Positions 1-10,538 of a stretch of DNA of 64,000 nt are shown one piece after another. Under the pieces are notes generated by a model. The model saw nothing but the letters and a program-made list of their open reading frames with translations. It ran no database searches and had not been told where the DNA came from. This DNA comes from Paramarasmius palmivorus (Eukaryota > Basidiomycota > Agaricomycetes > Agaricales > Marasmiaceae): positions 42,583-106,582 of the forward strand of contig JAYKXP010000149.1 of the NCBI GenBank assembly GCA_037176845.1. Reading direction: 5' to 3'. A program made the position numbers and the translations under genes. The number at the start of each line of letters is the position of its first letter. The stretch's first letter is position 1.

Positions 1-281
1 TCTTTCTCGCATCTCTGGGGCGTTTTTCTTCGATGTCTCTGCTGTGGTGGCGTCATGTCACATCCAGAGCTGACCTGTAAATTTTCGAGAGCTTTAATTA
101 CTGTCAAGCAAAGTGTAGACACCATGATGTCGAGTGCGAAGCTATGGCACATGAGCACCTCGGCATTTGCCGTCGCCAGCGCTTCAACTGCAATAAACGA
201 CTTTGAAGCCTACTTTGGAGCAACCTCAACCTATCTTATCCCAGAAAATATTCTGAGATGTTTTTTGAGCATATATAAATC

Positions 282-434
282 TCATTCTGATTTTTTTGTG
301 CCCTTTGATACGACTCGGCTGTCAAAGAGTTCATATTCATCTATATTTTCGTCGATTTCGGCTATTTCTGGGGGAAGCGGGACTCGTTTGGCCGCGGAAA
401 AATTCCACAGGTTTCTGACATACTCGAGATGGGT
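282..434 (-). pseudogene. C-terminal coding fragment, unknown family
   Basis: On the minus strand about 50 codons read as an acidic, protein-like tail containing HLEYVRNLWNFS and PPEIAEIDENIDEYELFD, ending in TGA at 282. Upstream there is a stop in the same frame, just before a possible AG acceptor at 435-436, so this may be a last exon whose earlier exons are missing, or a relic. The opposite strand is open over the same stretch, but its translation is rich in Ser and Phe, as expected of an antisense shadow. I do not recognise the family. Confidence 0.3.
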
Positions 435-572
435 CTTGAATGTTCAAATGAAATTTTCTTCTATCAGAATGTAGTACAGGGAGGGAAGTGAACGTTTTCT
501 GGGCTCAGGCAAACATGGCCAAATATTATGTAATAATTCTGCTGCAAGAGGGGCGCGATAACTATAAGACTA

Positions 573-705
573 GCTGGAAGGACGCTCGTCGTTGGAGAGT
601 AGTAGGCGCAGCAACATCGTCGTCGAGAAAAGAGAGACAATCAGCCACGTGGCATCAAGAACGAGCATCAACTGACATCAAAGAAGCGCGCGTTCTTCCA
701 CGAGC
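573..705 (-). repeat. Family-B start module, copy 1 (isolated)
   Basis: Copy 1 of the dispersed family-B start region. Read on the minus strand it has GCCACGTGGC at 644-653, then a pyrimidine tract, then an ATG at 617, a spacing of 27 bp. No recognisable downstream exon follows toward position 1, so only the start region survives here. Confidence 0.55.
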
Positions 706-779
706 GATCGATTCTAGATGAGCCTGCGGGTCTATAAATAGCGAGCTCAACGCATAACTCAGCACTGTGAATGGTATAA

Positions 780-1335
780 GTATGCTCTCTCCACAGCCAA
801 GGTAGGAGTCCATACTGGATGCGTCGTGAGCTGATAAGAGATAACGGCGAGATCACCGTAATGACATCATCTTTCCACTCACCTGACACGACGCGTCGCG
901 TCGTCAAAACCTACTTTCGTGTACTTATACCTACATTTCTGAACTATCCTGCTGTATTTTAGCTTCTACAATACATAGAAACCTAACCCCTAACCCTAAC
1001 CACTAACCGCGGGGCGTTCCCACCCGCACCCCCCCTTATAAATATCTTCAATCCCCTAACCTTTCTTGCGGGGGCGTTCCCCCCCCTGCACCCCCCCCTC
1101 TAACCCCGAACCCCTAACTGACGCTTCGCTGCGCTCAGCGTAGGGGAGCTAGGGGGCGCTTCGCGCAGTGGGACCGCTGCGCGGTCGTCGTAGTCTTGTA
1201 CTCGGCCAAATTTCTGCTTGATGGTGATGACATCACACGGCCTACGGCCGGTGAGATAACTGATCTCGGCGAGTTCGAGTCACGAGCTCACGACGCATCG
1301 AGCCTCCCCTGCCAAGGTAGTGAGAGCACTGGTCA
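780..1335. repeat. Inverted repeat enclosing telomere-like and C-rich repeats
   Basis: The reverse complement of about 755-870 resembles 1206-1350. Both arms share GCTCACGACGCATC, a CCTTGG/CCAAGG block, GAGAGCA and CAGTGCTG in the same order. Between the arms, 975-1010 holds degenerate CCCTAA units. Next come two imperfect copies of a block with GCGTTCCC and poly-C runs (about 1009-1040 and 1070-1100), then GC-rich short palindromes at 1120-1190. The arms are diverged, so element limits are approximate. Confidence 0.45.
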
Positions 1336-2055
1336 GTGCTGCCATCGTGTCATCGTGATTTCGTCATACTCACGGCAATTCCCGCAGATTTGTTGCACTG
1401 GCGATGATGGCGTGAGAGACTCTCCTTGTCTATGTCGCCAGGTATGTACTTAATATTTCTGCTTGGCCTCTTCTCATCTCGTCGCCAGGTCATATTTATT
1501 TGCGCTTACCCCCCCCCCAAACCCCCCCATCTTTATTCTCCACCCTTACGTGTTCATAGGTATCTTTTATTTATCAATGGACCATTTGATTTGGACTCTA
1601 CGTTACTTATCTGTTACTCCCCAGTTTTCTTCCTGTCTAACTCTTGTTGCTCCTGCGTCATGTACATCCAATTGGAAATGAGCCCCAACTGCCTAAGTTG
1701 CAGGCCTGGTTTATACTAATATGGTATGGGCGAGCGTTGATAATCAATGGGTATATTTACGTTCTTTGGCTTATGCCGCCATTCTGTCACTGCGCGCCCG
1801 CCGTGATTTCGTACATCAACTACCACACACGGTTGTTTTTACATACCCACGCGCATTAACGGGTAACAATCTTTGCCTGACCTGTATTCTCTTTTGTTCA
1901 AGTTCTTTTGTAACACCCGAGTAGCGAGAAGAAACTGTCAATCTCTGTCATGTGTGCCTTTCTTGGCAACCCAAGAACAAGTCGAAAGCTTGGAAAACTC
2001 CAAGGGGGGTACCTGACACGGGGTCCCACTGTGACTTTCTGTCCTTTCTGCTGGT
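1336..2055. other. No gene recognised
   Basis: Short overlapping open frames only, with a poly-C tract near 1510-1525. I see no splice-consistent coding series, RNA gene or clear repeat here. Confidence 0.4.
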
Positions 2056-2060
2056 TGCTT

Positions 2061-2222
2061 ATTGTACTGCAACCACCACCACCAGTCAGAACGTATGTCT
2101 GGTATCTGCCGAGATTCATACATATAGAAGATGACAGTTTTGGCAGGTCATGAGTCAACAGCCGTCACGCAACTCAGCATCTCTGGCCGCTGACTCTTTT
2201 CCTTCAGAAATCCTTTCTGAAG
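2061..2222 (+). pseudogene. Truncated duplicate of F-box 5' end
   Basis: This repeats the leader and first codons of the intact F-box gene that starts at 2516. It has the 3' half of the shared promoter block (ACTGCAACCACC at 2066-2077), the CATATAGAAGATGACAG leader, an ATG at 2150, and codons for SLAADSFPSEILSE. Homology stops at about 2222, inside F-box helix 1, where sequence matching the intact gene's own upstream DNA begins. It is therefore a partial tandem duplication placed directly in front of the intact gene. It cannot encode an F-box protein. Confidence 0.7.
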
Positions 2223-2394
2223 TAGCAACCTGTTCCGTGAGTATGATGACCCGCCTTATGCGTGATATACACTCACAAGCCATTATGCTGATTCCCATAC
2301 TTCATGTTGATGAATAAAACGGTAGTGTGAGAACTGATATGCCAACTATGAGCGCCTTCAATTTGACCATTGACAGATTTGAATGACCCTGCAA

Positions 2395-2455
2395 GTGACA
2401 AGGTCGACCGGTGTGACGTGACAATCCTTCTTGAACTGCAACCACCATCATCAGT
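2395..2455 (+). promoter_or_regulatory. F-box family promoter block
   Basis: Contains GTGACAAG, GTGACGTGACAA and CTTCTTGAACTGCAACC followed by CATCATCA, ending about 60 bp before the ATG at 2516. The same ordered pieces occur in front of every F-box start in the window, on both strands. The region from about 2224 to the start is also duplicated at 22899-23188. Confidence 0.6.
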
Positions 2456-2515
2456 CAAAGCGTACGTCTGATTTCTGCCGCGACTCGTACATATAGATGA
2501 TAGCTTTGACAGGTC

Positions 2516-4018
2516 ATGAGTCAACAACTATCAGCATCGCTGGCCGCTGACTCTTTTCCCTCAGAAATCCTTTCCGCCATTTTTCTGCTTGTCGATGATC
2601 CTTCTTCCATGCCTGAAGCTCAGGTTCAGACCTACATCCATCCAGTCGATCCGTTCCATGATATGTATGACACGGATTATGCGTCCTTTTCCACAGGCTC
2701 CCGCCTCGGCAGAGTATGCCGACATTGGAGAGATGTTACTTTGTGCACCCCCGCCCTCTGGGCCTCTATATTCATCGAAATCACCAATTCTCCTTACTCC
2801 TCCAAGACCCCTGAACGTTTGAAGTTGTACCTTCAACGCTCAAAGGCCTCGGCCCTATCAATCGCCCTACAAGTAGGCGCACTGACACTCACCTCAATCC
2901 ATTTTGAACTCATCCTTCTTGTCTTGCAAAACGCACATCGTATCACTCGTCTCGCTCTCCATCTTACTAAGGGTGGTGTCAAAATCACCGATCTATTTCA
3001 GCGTCATTTCTCCCGTCCTTTCACCGCCCTTACCACCCTCATCGTAAAGGCAGACTATAACGAGGATCCGTGCAAGGTTGTCGAGGCTCTTAATAAGCAA
3101 TCGTCATCACTACGTCACATTGGCATTTCCAGTTTCGGACGTTTTGGATATAAACCTCTTCCGATACCTCAATTGACCGGCCTCACCATCAATACCATAA
3201 GTATTGACATGCTGAGTCTGATCCTGTCGACTTCCACGCACCTTCAATCGTTGAATGCTTCCATCCAATTTTTCGGCAACCCACTAGCGACCATACCCGT
3301 CCTCGAAGACCTCCGGTCATTGGATATCAAACTTTTATATGGTCCTTTTCCTTTTGGATGCAAGGAGTTCACTTTTAATGGATATAGGAAACTCGTCAAT
3401 CTCCTTAGTGCACCCAATCTTAATCGCCTATCAGTGAAGATGTCAGTGGAAGTGGAGCAATATCCGGAATGGCGGGCAAGCAGCGTTATGGACACGTTTA
3501 GGGACTTTGCAAGCGAGTTCAAGTCCTTCATCGCTCGCTGTCCCGTCATTCAATCTTTCTCCCTCGTATCCGCGTATTTTGAAGACTCTCAGCTACTTTC
3601 AATCCTTGGCAAAATGCCCAATCTCCTCGCGTTAGACGTCGTAGACGCTGTGAAGGGACAGATGGCAGTGACAAATCGGTTGATGGAGGCGTTGGGTACT
3701 AGGGAGGTGTTACCAAAGTTAAAAGATCTTCGGTTGGATCTGCCTGAGTTTAATCTTAGGCAGGGTGCGTTCGAGGAGATGTTATGGTCTCGAAGGAAGC
3801 ATATGCATGCACATGGGGACCGACTCCGATCTGCATATCTCAAGGTCGACGATGTCGCAATGCCGGATCTGGATCCAGACGACTTGCGGGAACTTCAACG
3901 AGAGGGTTTAGCGGTAAGAGTTGTGTATGTACGTCCGTCGACGAAGTACTGGCGTCAGGATGAGGAAGTAGAGTTGGTTGGATATAGAGTGACACCATCC
4001 GGTAAGGGGTTCTGCTAG
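2516..4018 (+). CDS. F-box protein with LRR-like C-terminal region
   Basis: Intronless frame of 500 residues. The F-box lies at about 13-85 and is split: helix 1 is DSFPSEILSAIFLLV (13-27), then about 30 unrelated residues, then SRLGRVCRHWRDVTLCTPALW (62-82). The rest is Leu-rich with loose repeats typical of degenerate LRRs in basidiomycete F-box proteins. It ends with a family tag, GLAVRVVY near 464 and EVELVGYRV. By family knowledge such proteins bind Skp1 through the F-box and recruit substrates to a Cullin-RING ubiquitin ligase; the substrate is unknown. The start is supported by the conserved leader and promoter block and by the matching start of the copy at 23189. This is the only intact full-length plus-strand member with this ending. 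Confidence 0.85.
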   Translation: MSQQLSASLAADSFPSEILSAIFLLVDDPSSMPEAQVQTYIHPVDPFHDMYDTDYASFSTGSRLGRVCRHWRDVTLCTPALWASIFIEITNSPYSSKTPERLKLYLQRSKASALSIALQVGALTLTSIHFELILLVLQNAHRITRLALHLTKGGVKITDLFQRHFSRPFTALTTLIVKADYNEDPCKVVEALNKQSSSLRHIGISSFGRFGYKPLPIPQLTGLTINTISIDMLSLILSTSTHLQSLNASIQFFGNPLATIPVLEDLRSLDIKLLYGPFPFGCKEFTFNGYRKLVNLLSAPNLNRLSVKMSVEVEQYPEWRASSVMDTFRDFASEFKSFIARCPVIQSFSLVSAYFEDSQLLSILGKMPNLLALDVVDAVKGQMAVTNRLMEALGTREVLPKLKDLRLDLPEFNLRQGAFEEMLWSRRKHMHAHGDRLRSAYLKVDDVAMPDLDPDDLRELQREGLAVRVVYVRPSTKYWRQDEEVELVGYRVTPSGKGFC

Positions 4019-5092
4019 TCTAGGTTCTTGCTTTGACTTTTGCTCAACATTTATAGATATCACTTGGTCATCTTCTGTCTGATTTCATGGAATATCATTA
4101 ATTTATGCAAAATATATCTTGTTCTGTAAGGCACCCACCCGGTTTATCGTCCTTCCTCATCACTTATCTGCTTGCTCTTAGTTACCTGCGTCCTCGACCG
4201 TATAAAGCTGTCTCGGCCGTATTTACCGGACCTCATATATGTCTTGCCTACTCTGTATACGAATTCACGTTGATCGTGCTCTCTCAACCTCGATTAGTCG
4301 AGATTCAGCGACGTATAAAACACCTTACATATTTGTTAACTCGTTCGTTCATAGTTATTTTTGACTACTGCGACCCTTTGAAGACTTGGGCGGTCGGTGA
4401 AGGCAGGCACGAATTCGCGACACGGCGGACTGATGGGCTTCTAGACTTTGTATATACATACATAAGTAATCTTGACCACCCCGTGAGTACTTCTGCATCC
4501 TCGCTTTTTATTTTTACCTTCATATTCGATGACTTCCAGATTCATTCACCTGTCCGCGCCGTATTGTGACTGGCCACTAGGCACGTAGAATGGTCATTCC
4601 ATCGGATAACGGCATGTCTAACAACTTCTCTTGCCAGACACTTTCAGGAAACCTCTCAAACCACGTTCAAGTACCCGATGGTGGATCATTGATCTTTCCA
4701 GAGCATGCTACTTCATCGACATCGAATTTATGCCGTTCTTTGCCGCAAACGTCGAAACTGTTGTGCAGTACCGTCTTGAATTCAATAATACGACCTGATT
4801 GCAGCGTAAGCGAGCTGAGCAGACGAACGGAAGCAATCGGAGAAACACCCGATGCTAGCGATAACCTCTGGTACCGTAGGACGTTCAATCTTTATGTACG
4901 CATAGCAAAGTCGGTGCAATACCTCGTAATTTCATCTTTTCACCATTATCTCCTCGAACGTGGTCCAGAAATGGTAACGAGAGAGACGGAGCTGTTGTGA
5001 ATGTACGATAAACAGGCATATCTGTCGTATAGTGGAGCAGCAAACATTGGACCTTCGCAATAGGTGAGCAAAGGAAAACAGGACATAAGTAG
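4019..5092. other. Intergenic, no gene supported
   Basis: Holds the 3' flank of two convergent F-box genes. Two open frames of about 150 and 136 codons (4105-4569, 4590-5000) have no recognisable family and biased composition; I do not call them. The last 60 bp match the 3' flanks of the other minus-strand F-box genes. Confidence 0.4.
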
Positions 5093-6628
5093 CTAAGATT
5101 GAATCCTATACCCAAGTAATTCCACCTCCTCATTCGTTGGACTCGAATACACGACTCGAACCGCCAGTCCTTCGACCTGTAACTGCTCCAGTAGACGGAT
5201 ATCTAGCCTCGGTACCTTTTGCATCCTGAGCTTCGCGTACGCAGACCAAAGTCCGCGACTCTTCCTCCGCTGAAGCATTTCCCCAAATGCAAGCCAATCA
5301 CAGTGTTGCGAATGGGTCTCGAAGCGGAGGTCCCTCAGCTTCGGAACCGAGTCCCCACTACCCATCTCTAACCAAAATTCCTTTGTCACATCCTCAAGTA
5401 CGAGCTCCAATGCAACAAGATGTGGCACGTTTCTGAGGAACCCGATCACATCGCCTGCCGTGAGGCACACTGCATGAAGTCGAAGACTTTCTATGTTGGG
5501 GGATCGCATGATGAAGGTGTCGAATGGTAGTTTCAATTGCGCATGATCTGAGTACGACTCACAAGAAGCTCGGGAAGGTTCGTGAATTGACAGTGTGGTC
5601 AAGAACGGACAGTTGAGAAGATTGACGAGGCGCCTGTAAGTATCAAAGGAACCACCATTGAATAACACCTGTGACATACAGCTGTTTTCGAAGTGGTAAT
5701 CGTCAGCGTTGAAACCCACGCACAATGTGTGCAAACGCAAAGGGGATGGAATCGTGATATCGTTGGGTACGGTTGTATGCCAGTGGCTGTCAAGGCGATG
5801 AACGTCTAGCGACGTTAAGTATGGGAGCTCGCACAGAATGATATAGAAATATGCGAGATTTGTGCGATCGATAGTGATGTGAGTCAAATTGGTGGTTGGA
5901 AAGCGTGGTCGACCGGATGCTTCGCAGTTATCAAATCTCCGTAAGAGCGGTAGTTCGGAGTACTTGAACGCCTCTGCAACGTAATAAGTATCCTCCCCAT
6001 ACCCAGACAATTGTATGATGAGGTGTTCGAGGTTCATGACGCGATTCCGGATATGAGGGATCACAGCATTCGCAAGGGAGTATGTCTCGAAATTTACGGA
6101 AAGGAGGAAAAGAGAGCGAATGCGGCTGCCGTGATTAAGAACCAGCTTGAGTAGGCTCCACGAAACAGGCTCATCGTCGGCATGGGTCCCCTCAGATGAC
6201 GCCATGGATTTCCCGAAAGCTTGTTCATCCAACGAGAGATCGAGGGTGATTGTGAGAGGATGGGATTTCGAGCGATCTAGATGCGCTTGTAAGCGTTCCA
6301 TGGCACATTCTGGATAGGGATGCAGGTCAAATACATCCAGCCAAATGTAAGACCAAAGGGCTGGCGTGGACAAGGACACGTTACGCCAGGTATGGCACAC
6401 GCGACCCAAATCCGAACCGAGGGAATATGAGGGAGCGCAGGAGCTTGATTTTGAATGCAAAATATGAAATTCTGTTTTGCACTCCAATTTTGCCATCTCC
6501 CAACCAATGGAGCTGTATCCCATTGAATTAGGAACAGAGGCGAGTATTCCGGAAAGGATTTCTGGTGGCAAAGCTTGGATTGGGGAGGATGCATTCGAAC
6601 GCGCCCCTACGAGAGCGAGTTCGCTCAT
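5093..6628 (-). CDS. F-box protein, tandem paralogue 1 (subgroup A)
   Basis: Intronless, about 511 residues from the chosen ATG at 6628. The frame is open 12 codons further up to 6664, but all paralogues begin MSE.. or MIE.. at the matching place, so the inner start is preferred. Features in order: a Ser/Pro leader, F-box helix 1 IQALPPEILSGILASVP, a linker of about 40 residues, SDLGRVCHTWRNVSLSTPALWS, then Leu-rich repeats. It closes with GLAVRVVY and EEVELLGYRIQS. The expected role is a substrate receptor of an SCF ubiquitin ligase. It is closest by eye to the paralogue at 14886-16400, sharing AEAFKYSELPLLRRFDNCEA. The shared promoter block lies about 110 bp upstream. Confidence 0.85.
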   Translation of the reverse strand: MSELALVGARSNASSPIQALPPEILSGILASVPNSMGYSSIGWEMAKLECKTEFHILHSKSSSCAPSYSLGSDLGRVCHTWRNVSLSTPALWSYIWLDVFDLHPYPECAMERLQAHLDRSKSHPLTITLDLSLDEQAFGKSMASSEGTHADDEPVSWSLLKLVLNHGSRIRSLFLLSVNFETYSLANAVIPHIRNRVMNLEHLIIQLSGYGEDTYYVAEAFKYSELPLLRRFDNCEASGRPRFPTTNLTHITIDRTNLAYFYIILCELPYLTSLDVHRLDSHWHTTVPNDITIPSPLRLHTLCVGFNADDYHFENSCMSQVLFNGGSFDTYRRLVNLLNCPFLTTLSIHEPSRASCESYSDHAQLKLPFDTFIMRSPNIESLRLHAVCLTAGDVIGFLRNVPHLVALELVLEDVTKEFWLEMGSGDSVPKLRDLRFETHSQHCDWLAFGEMLQRRKSRGLWSAYAKLRMQKVPRLDIRLLEQLQVEGLAVRVVYSSPTNEEVELLGYRIQS

Positions 6629-6736
6629 AACTGAGCGATCAGCGGCTAGAGCTGTCTGTTTCAATGCATCAGTTTAGACTCTTTCTCTTCAGAATGAAAG
6701 AAATGCAAATACGCACGTTTATCAACTCTTCTATGG

Positions 6737-6790
6737 CGATGGTAGTGGTTGCAGTTCAAGAAGCAATGTCACGCTTGTCACCCGTTGACT
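6737..6790 (-). promoter_or_regulatory. F-box family promoter block
   Basis: On the minus strand: GTGACAAGCGTGACATTG, then CTTCTTGAACTGCAACCA, then CTACCATC. It ends about 109 bp before the ATG at 6628. Confidence 0.6.
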
Positions 6791-7316
6791 CAATCAAACC
6801 ACTTTTAGACGCCCAATCTGGTGACGTTCTTCCTAGCCACGAGGCGGCATAGCCCCCCGAAAATGAACCTGCTACCACTATCACAAAATGCTATCAAGTT
6901 GATTAGATGTGCTGGTCTTAGTTATTCGTTCAGCAGAGTAGTTACTACAAGCTGAAGGGACAGTCATTAGAGTTGTGTGACCATAGAACGGAGAAAGGGA
7001 ACTACTCGGGTATAAATATGTAAACATTTATCCTGTATCCCCAACACGCAACTAACATGTCTCTGCGATGACCGTCTATTGTAGACCTCAAACTTGACGC
7101 TCCTACTCCTTCTCTACTCCCGTTGCTTTTAGTTGATTAGAAAGCTAAGTATGTGACGAATACCATTTCCTGTCCTTGATTCCTTTGACGTTCCCCAATG
7201 CCTCATTTTCGGTATCAATTCTTGAGCCTGAAACGTTCCCTCATCGACAGTGGCTTTAATGTTGACATCGCCGTTCTTGAAGCAGCCGAAATCGGTATGA
7301 TTCTTTGGTTGACACC
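6791..7316. repeat. Non-coding block shared by F-box array units
   Basis: The stretch beginning ACGCCCAATCTGGTGACG, followed by sequence with CGAGGCG and AAAATGAAC, recurs upstream of the F-box genes ending at 12062, 16400 and 25887. Further right, 7010-7330 resembles 14440-14640 and 16740-17000. The duplicated unit in this array is therefore larger than the gene itself. No coding region is seen. Confidence 0.55.
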
Positions 7317-7408
7317 TCCCTGGTAGTATATCGGTTAGTACACGCGCCTGTCACTAACACCTGCTTTGTACACCGCGCGAAAGCTGGGTTCGACTCCCAG
7401 CCAGGGAG
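7317..7408 (+). tRNA. tRNA-Asp (GTC) with a 20 nt intron
   Basis: The cloverleaf can be drawn by hand. Acceptor TCCCTGG (7317-7323) pairs with CCAGGGA (7401-7407), and the discriminator is G at 7408. The D arm is short. Anticodon stem CGCGC (7343-7347) pairs with GCGCG (7375-7379). The loop reads CTGTCA, giving anticodon GTC at 7350-7352. A 20 nt intron sits after position 37 (7354-7373), the canonical eukaryotic place. T arm CTGGG pairs with CCCAG around TTCGACT. The variable loop has 4 nt. The internal A and B boxes look intact, so it is probably functional. Broken copies lie at 18231, 46280, 49670 and near 14607. Confidence 0.85.
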
Positions 7409-8556
7409 ATCTCGTCATGCCCTTCTTTTTGCTGTATTGCCAATCGCAGTGTAACCCTGTGACATTGCCAGATCTCCAATCGGAACACAGGATGTATTCA
7501 AGTACCCAACACCAGGATAAACACGGATACAAGCATAGAGATAGATGCGACCTATGGATCGAGAAGGTGACCCCATGAAAGAGATGTAAGGGTATCAAGT
7601 GGTGTCAGGGTGATAACGACGAAGGAAAGCCTCCGGATGAAAAGATGAAGAGTAGACGAAATCGGAAAGGAAAGAGGTAGTAGAAATGAAGTTGAGGAAT
7701 CCAGGTATCCATCAAATGTGGTCCCGGTTTCGTTTGTATTCCCGTTCCCAAACCCCCGAGAACCTAAACCCAAACCAGACTCTCCTCGTAACCAGTCACC
7801 CCAAAACGAACAAATACACCACCAGTCACCATTCCTTGTAATAGCGGCCCCGAAAACTCCATATCTTCGACGAGTTACATCGGTTCTATGGTTGGGCGCC
7901 ATGGATAGACGAGGGACGAGAGCAGGAGGTGCTTATGGAGGGATAGAAAGGGGTGTAGAAATGGAGTTGGGGAATACAGGTATTGATGGAAGGTAGTACG
8001 GGTCGACGTTCACTCTGTTCGCGTTTCCAAGCTGAAAACCCAAAACGATGACTACAACACCATTCATTCCTCGGAATCAGCTCTCTGACATCTGGTATAT
8101 CGGTCCCGGTACACGCTCGATGAAGGAAAAGGAAATGGCTCCTCGCTATGGGGCGACGGGGGTGACGGGGGCGAGGGGTTGAAGGTTATGGGATACCCGG
8201 AAGGTGATATACTAGGCCCCAACGTTCATAGCGACATGTGGGTGTTTGAACCAGAACGATATCTCCACTGGAAGAGGCGGGCGTTGAGAGGGAAGGAGCT
8301 GGTTGAAAGGAAGCCAAGGGACATCTTCGGTATTGAGAACAATCAACACGGGTATGTCTATTTCCGGTTCAGAGTTAGTACTAATCCTGAAAACCTGAGA
8401 CGAACAGATACTACATACCTCACAACAACACCATTCACAACCCATAACGCCCCTCGACATCATCCACACCACGGTGACTTTGCTCCCCAGGCCTGTGCGA
8501 TCGCTCGAAATCGTGCTATAGCCTGGTTTTCCGCCATGGGTGTATAAGGAATCAGG
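7409..8556. other. Decayed repeat ground, no confident gene
   Basis: The segment 8020-8190, which includes ATATCGGTCCCGGTACACGC, recurs in diverged form at 18970-19140 and 19440-19745. A 122-codon frame (8179-8547) begins plausibly but has no recognisable domain and ends in biased sequence; I do not call it. Confidence 0.4.
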
Positions 8557-9520
8557 CTATGTGGTATCCGCAGCCGGCGGAGAGGACGTCGAAGGTTCTG
8601 TTCTCCACACACAACGGGGAGCTTGAGGTACGAGATACAGGGTGAGATGGTAACGAGGGATGGGGAAGCACAAAGCAACACGACGACAAACGAAAACCCG
8701 CTCCTGGTGTGCGCCAAAATGAGGTAGGCGCTGGAAAGACAGCGTCAGGCCTTCAGGAACGAAAATGAAGCGGTAGAGTATGTACGAGGTATGATGCAGA
8801 ACGGAGATCAGGTAGGGGATAGAACAGCGCCGTGAGAAGGAGAGCGAGCGCAGTGGAAGGCTCTCAACCTCGGGTACAGAAGGGGATGGGAAATAGACGG
8901 ATAGGAAGCAACGTGAACATCTTGTCACATAAGGAGTAGTGTAGGTATCGAGGGCTGGTGTCATAACAGAAGAGCGCTCCGGGAGGTTCGAGCTGGCGTA
9001 TGGCAAGCGAGAGGTACTGGTATATGTCGTTAGATAGACGCTGAAAAGGGTGCTAGCATGTGGAAAGGGTTCAAAGGGAGCGTCGTGTTGACTTCCTCTA
9101 GGAGCAGAAGACAGGTTGCGTCTCCGGGACCGGTGTTTGGGAGTCCTGCCGAAGAAAAGTTAGCTCGTAGACCATATCACCAGAAGAGAACGATGAGCGT
9201 ACCTCCAAGACTATACAGCTCATCGTCTTCGCGGCATCGAAGCCGTGGTAGCATGCTCGTTGACCATCTTGAGCCCGTACTTTCCTAGTCTGACCGTTAG
9301 ATAAAAAAAAGAAACAGATCGAGAAGATAGCTTACCTATCAGTCCTTTATCCCTGACAACTCTGCAAAATTATCCTGCGATGGTGTTCGGGTGTTCGATG
9401 AAAAGGTTGCTGAAATGACGCCGTCGTTGGAGAGTAGGCGCAACGACATCGTCGTCGAGGAAAAAGAGAACTCCTGCCACGTGGCATCAAGAATCGCCAT
9501 CACCTGACACCAAAGAAGCG
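8557..9520 (-). pseudogene. Family-B gene remnant, copy 2
   Basis: Member of an unrecognised minus-strand family repeated about ten times here. GCCACGTGGC is at 9476-9485 and the ATG at 9449, 27 bp downstream. Exon 1 is about 114 nt (MSLRLLSND...), ending at a GTAAG donor at 9335. A second exon-like block with RAQDGQR ends at a GTACGC donor near 9200. Downstream sequence to about 8730 matches the modules at 20.3 and 26.7 kb. A continuous reading frame across the predicted introns could not be confirmed. Function unknown; probably decayed. Confidence 0.45.
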
Positions 9521-9559
9521 CCCGTGTATCACCGCGAGCCCTTCTTTTTTCCACTAAAT

Positions 9560-10538
9560 CATCGCCCTCGGATGGAATCGACATTCACGATGCGATCCAG
9601 AGTGATCTATTCATATCCTTCTCGTGTTGGTTTTTCACCTTGTCACACTTCCCCCATCTTCCCGTTGGTAAACGTCTCTATCGATATGGATGCGGACACT
9701 AGAAGGTCAAGTTGTGCGGCTTTGCAAGGCATGTATATGTACTGCAGGCCCAATATCGAACATTCGCAAGTGACGTCCCGATACTTGGGAGCTCGTTCCT
9801 AAGCAGACATTCTTGGCTGTAATCACACGCTCACTGGTTAGGATATAAGGTTTAGAGCGTTTACAGTACGACTTCACTCGCAATTGGGGGATATGCTTGG
9901 AGCGAAGAAGACAAGGTGTGTGTCTATATTTTATGAACAGAGTGCCTCCGCCAGCTTCCATCTGTGATCTCGCAAAGGACGGTGGCTTTTACTTTTAACG
10001 TCATTCCGAGAGTATTCATCCAATCGCCGTTCTTTATGCTGCAGGTGGGATAATCCGACCTTTTTCACCTTATCACACTCCCTCGTCTATCACAATAAAC
10101 CCCGGTATGCTGGGTGATGATTTCGTTAAGGTTCTCCAGTGATATCTCATTTTTGGCAACAATCTCGTTCGTATAAATACGAAAGCCAAGGTTTCCGACT
10201 TTGAAAGACATAGCTATGAGGTTACAAGTAGTTTGACCTTGCCAATTATACAGCCGGAGTCGAGTATAAGTTACCTGTTCGAGTATAGGTTTGTTCTACC
10301 GCAATTATTTCTCTGGGGTTGTCTAGTGTTTCAGTGCATACTCTGAGGATGCGCTTACCTTGTACATGCGAGATCGGAGTCCAGGAATGGTAAAAAGAAG
10401 GGGGTGTTACAGTACGATATATGTCGGGTAATGTTTCATCACAGTAGAGCACTCGGAAGACAGGAAACGGAGAGATGATGTACAAGATATAACTCGAGAT
10501 TCGTGATAGGTGATCAAAGGAGAACAGGACATAAGTAG
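9560..10538. other. Intergenic, no gene supported
   Basis: Only short frames without recognisable domains. The rightmost part is the 3' flank of the next F-box gene and matches the 3' flanks of its paralogues, including GAACAGGACATAAGTAGC. Confidence 0.4.

Noticed and set aside
55..474. 139-codon plus-strand frame
   Set aside because: Ser/Phe-rich composition typical of an antisense shadow; the opposite strand carries a more protein-like frame.
4105..4569. 154-codon plus-strand frame
   Set aside because: No domain, no paralogue next to the other F-box genes, and no promoter or splice evidence.
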